Below the pieces are notes generated by a model. It made no database searches and was not told where the DNA came from. It worked only from the letters and a program-made list of their open reading frames with translations. Shown in pieces: positions 7,184 through 8,193 of a stretch of 8,193 nucleotides of DNA. Position 1 is the first letter of the stretch. Each line of letters opens with the position of its first letter. A program made the translations under genes and the position numbers. Origin of the DNA: an uncultured Eggerthellaceae bacterium (GTDB lineage Bacteria; Actinomycetota; Coriobacteriia; Coriobacteriales; Eggerthellaceae). The stretch spans positions 1 to 8,193 of the forward strand of contig CAMOUE010000099.1 of NCBI GenBank assembly GCA_946626265.1, written 5' to 3'.

Positions 7184-8193
7184 AGGGCATACCGTCCCTT
7201 CATGTCGTCGAAACGGCGCATGCGCAGATCGAGCAGGCTCGCCGCCGCCTTGACGTTGCTGCCGGTGTCGATGCTGTCCAGCACTGCGGGAAGCGAATCG
7301 GCTGTGAGGACGCCCTGATCTGCAAGTCGGTCGAATCCGCGCGAGTAGTTGCGTTTTGCGAATTCCCGGGCGATGGGCACGATGTTTCGTCGAAGGTCGT
7401 CGCGGAATTTGCTCTCGTGCTCCTGCGAAAGAAGCTTCGGGTCTTCGAGACGGTCCAGCTCGTAGCGGACCCGTTCGAAAAGATCCTTGCATTTGACCGC
7501 TTCGACGTCGGAGTTCTCGACGAGCTTGATGCGATCCAGCTTCGTTCCGGAGAGCGCATGCCGGATGGCCCGCCGCCCGTTTGGCCCCGCGATGGGGTGC
7601 AGTCGCACCGTGCACAGTCCTGCGGAGGTCTCCACTTCAAGTTCGAGAGTGCGTGGGGCTTCGGCGAACGAGAGGGAGGCTTCGCCGAAGGTTGTTACGC
7701 TTAAGGGGATGCGAAGCCATTCGACTTCCGCCACCCCGGCGAACGCATAGGGGCCCAGCTCGCTAACTTCGTCGGGGATGGCGACTTGCGTGTCGGGTCC
7801 CGTGTACATTCGTGCGACGACGCTTCGTTTACCCGTGCTGCCTCCAGGTGTTTCCGGGCTTTGCGGGACCGGGCTTCCGGCGTTTGGGACGGGAAGCGTG
7901 GCCCCGGCGCAGAAGACGACGTCGAACGCAGCGCTGATATGCGGGTTGGCTGCGTCGCTTTCCGGCATGCGGCTGTCGTGGGAAACGACGGCCTGGTTGT
8001 TCAGCGTGGCGGGCATGGTCATGTCGAAAGCCGCACCGCCCGCTATGTCGAGCGTTGCCATGGTCGTTCCCGTTGCGCTTGGCGAACCGCCGAGGGCATC
8101 GGGGCCGGCGTTGGGGTCCGGCGAGCTGCTCGCTGCGGTCGTTCTCTCGCAGAGCATGCCGCCTTCCACGAAGAACGAGGGGTTGCCCGCCTC
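7180..8193 (-). CDS. Leucine-rich-repeat (LRR_5/BspA-like) protein, 5' partial
   Basis: The last 337 residues are visible (residue 1 = codon at 8193). The frame is open to the window edge, so the GTG at 8169 is not taken as the start. Residues 4-14 (NPSFFVEGGML) match the N-P-x-F-x-V-x-x-G-x-L turn that ends LRR_5 blocks. Residues about 138-176 form another unit (AIPDEVSELGPYAFAG, then IPLSVTTFGEASLSF), the familiar IP-x-x-V-x-x-I-G-x-x-A-F pattern. Between them (about 18-123) lies a Ser/Pro/Gly/Ala-rich stretch. The C-terminal helical part (about 237-330) resembles the helical tail seen after LRR_5 repeats in other gut anaerobes: a run of charged helices, then GVLTADSLPAVLDSI and AAASLLDLRMRRF. 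LRR_5 repeats bind proteins, so a recognition or scaffold role is inferred. It is the first visible gene of the operon and its stop overlaps the VWA start by 4 bp. No membrane segment or sorting signal is seen in the visible part, although many BspA-like proteins are surface exposed. Any N-terminal signal would be outside the window. Confidence 0.75.
   Translation of the reverse strand, partial: EAGNPSFFVEGGMLCERTTAASSSPDPNAGPDALGGSPSATGTTMATLDIAGGAAFDMTMPATLNNQAVVSHDSRMPESDAANPHISAAFDVVFCAGATLPVPNAGSPVPQSPETPGGSTGKRSVVARMYTGPDTQVAIPDEVSELGPYAFAGVAEVEWLRIPLSVTTFGEASLSFAEAPRTLELEVETSAGLCTVRLHPIAGPNGRRAIRHALSGTKLDRIKLVENSDVEAVKCKDLFERVRYELDRLEDPKLLSQEHESKFRDDLRRNIVPIAREFAKRNYSRGFDRLADQGVLTADSLPAVLDSIDTGSNVKAAASLLDLRMRRFDDMKGRYAL

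Noticed and set aside
7184..7615. In-frame upstream extension of the VWA gene by 144 codons
   Set aside because: It overlaps the conserved C-terminal part of the LRR gene and its translation is Arg/His-rich with no resemblance to anything. The ATGA overlap at 7180-7183 gives a natural start.
1..8193. tRNA/rRNA genes, CRISPR repeats, insertion sequences or long direct repeats
   Set aside because: None was seen on reading the window. Apart from the 47-bp and 39-bp gaps, every base is accounted for by the four genes.

Overview
The window has high GC content (roughly 60% by eye) and is fully coding. It carries two convergent transcription units. Gene content and sequence style suggest an anaerobic, high-GC Coriobacteriia/Eggerthellaceae-type gut actinobacterium: a giant two-module BadF/HgdC-type CoA-dehydratase activase, a BspA-like LRR_5 protein, and a VWA/MoxR pair. 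This placement is an inference, because no rRNA or other marker gene is present.

Plus strand, 1-3641: the 3' part, which is nearly all, of a very large 'acyl-CoA dehydratase activase' protein. It has two ASKHA-type BadF/BadG/BcrA/BcrD ATPase modules in tandem. A cysteine motif follows, then a DUF2229/HgdB-like region, and finally a charged helical tail. Only the extreme N-terminus lies outside the window.

Minus strand, 8193 down to 3689: a compact three-gene operon, read in this order. First is a leucine-rich-repeat (LRR_5/BspA-like) protein, truncated by the window edge. Next is a 649-residue protein with a putative-metallopeptidase-like N-domain, a long acidic linker and a C-terminal VWA domain (DUF2201 type). 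Last is a 501-residue MoxR-like AAA+ ATPase with a long helical C-terminal half. The first two genes overlap by 4 bp (ATGA). The last pair is separated by 39 bp carrying a strong Shine-Dalgarno sequence. MoxR ATPases paired with VWA proteins generally work as chaperones that remodel or activate a client protein. The LRR protein encoded with them is a plausible client or targeting/recognition subunit.

The two units meet tail to tail across a 47-bp gap (3642-3688) that holds a perfect 8-bp GC-rich inverted repeat, possibly a shared stem-loop. No RNA genes, insertion sequences, CRISPR arrays or integration sites were seen. No gene-free stretch exceeds 50 bp. The operon promoter lies beyond the right edge of the window and the activase promoter beyond the left edge.
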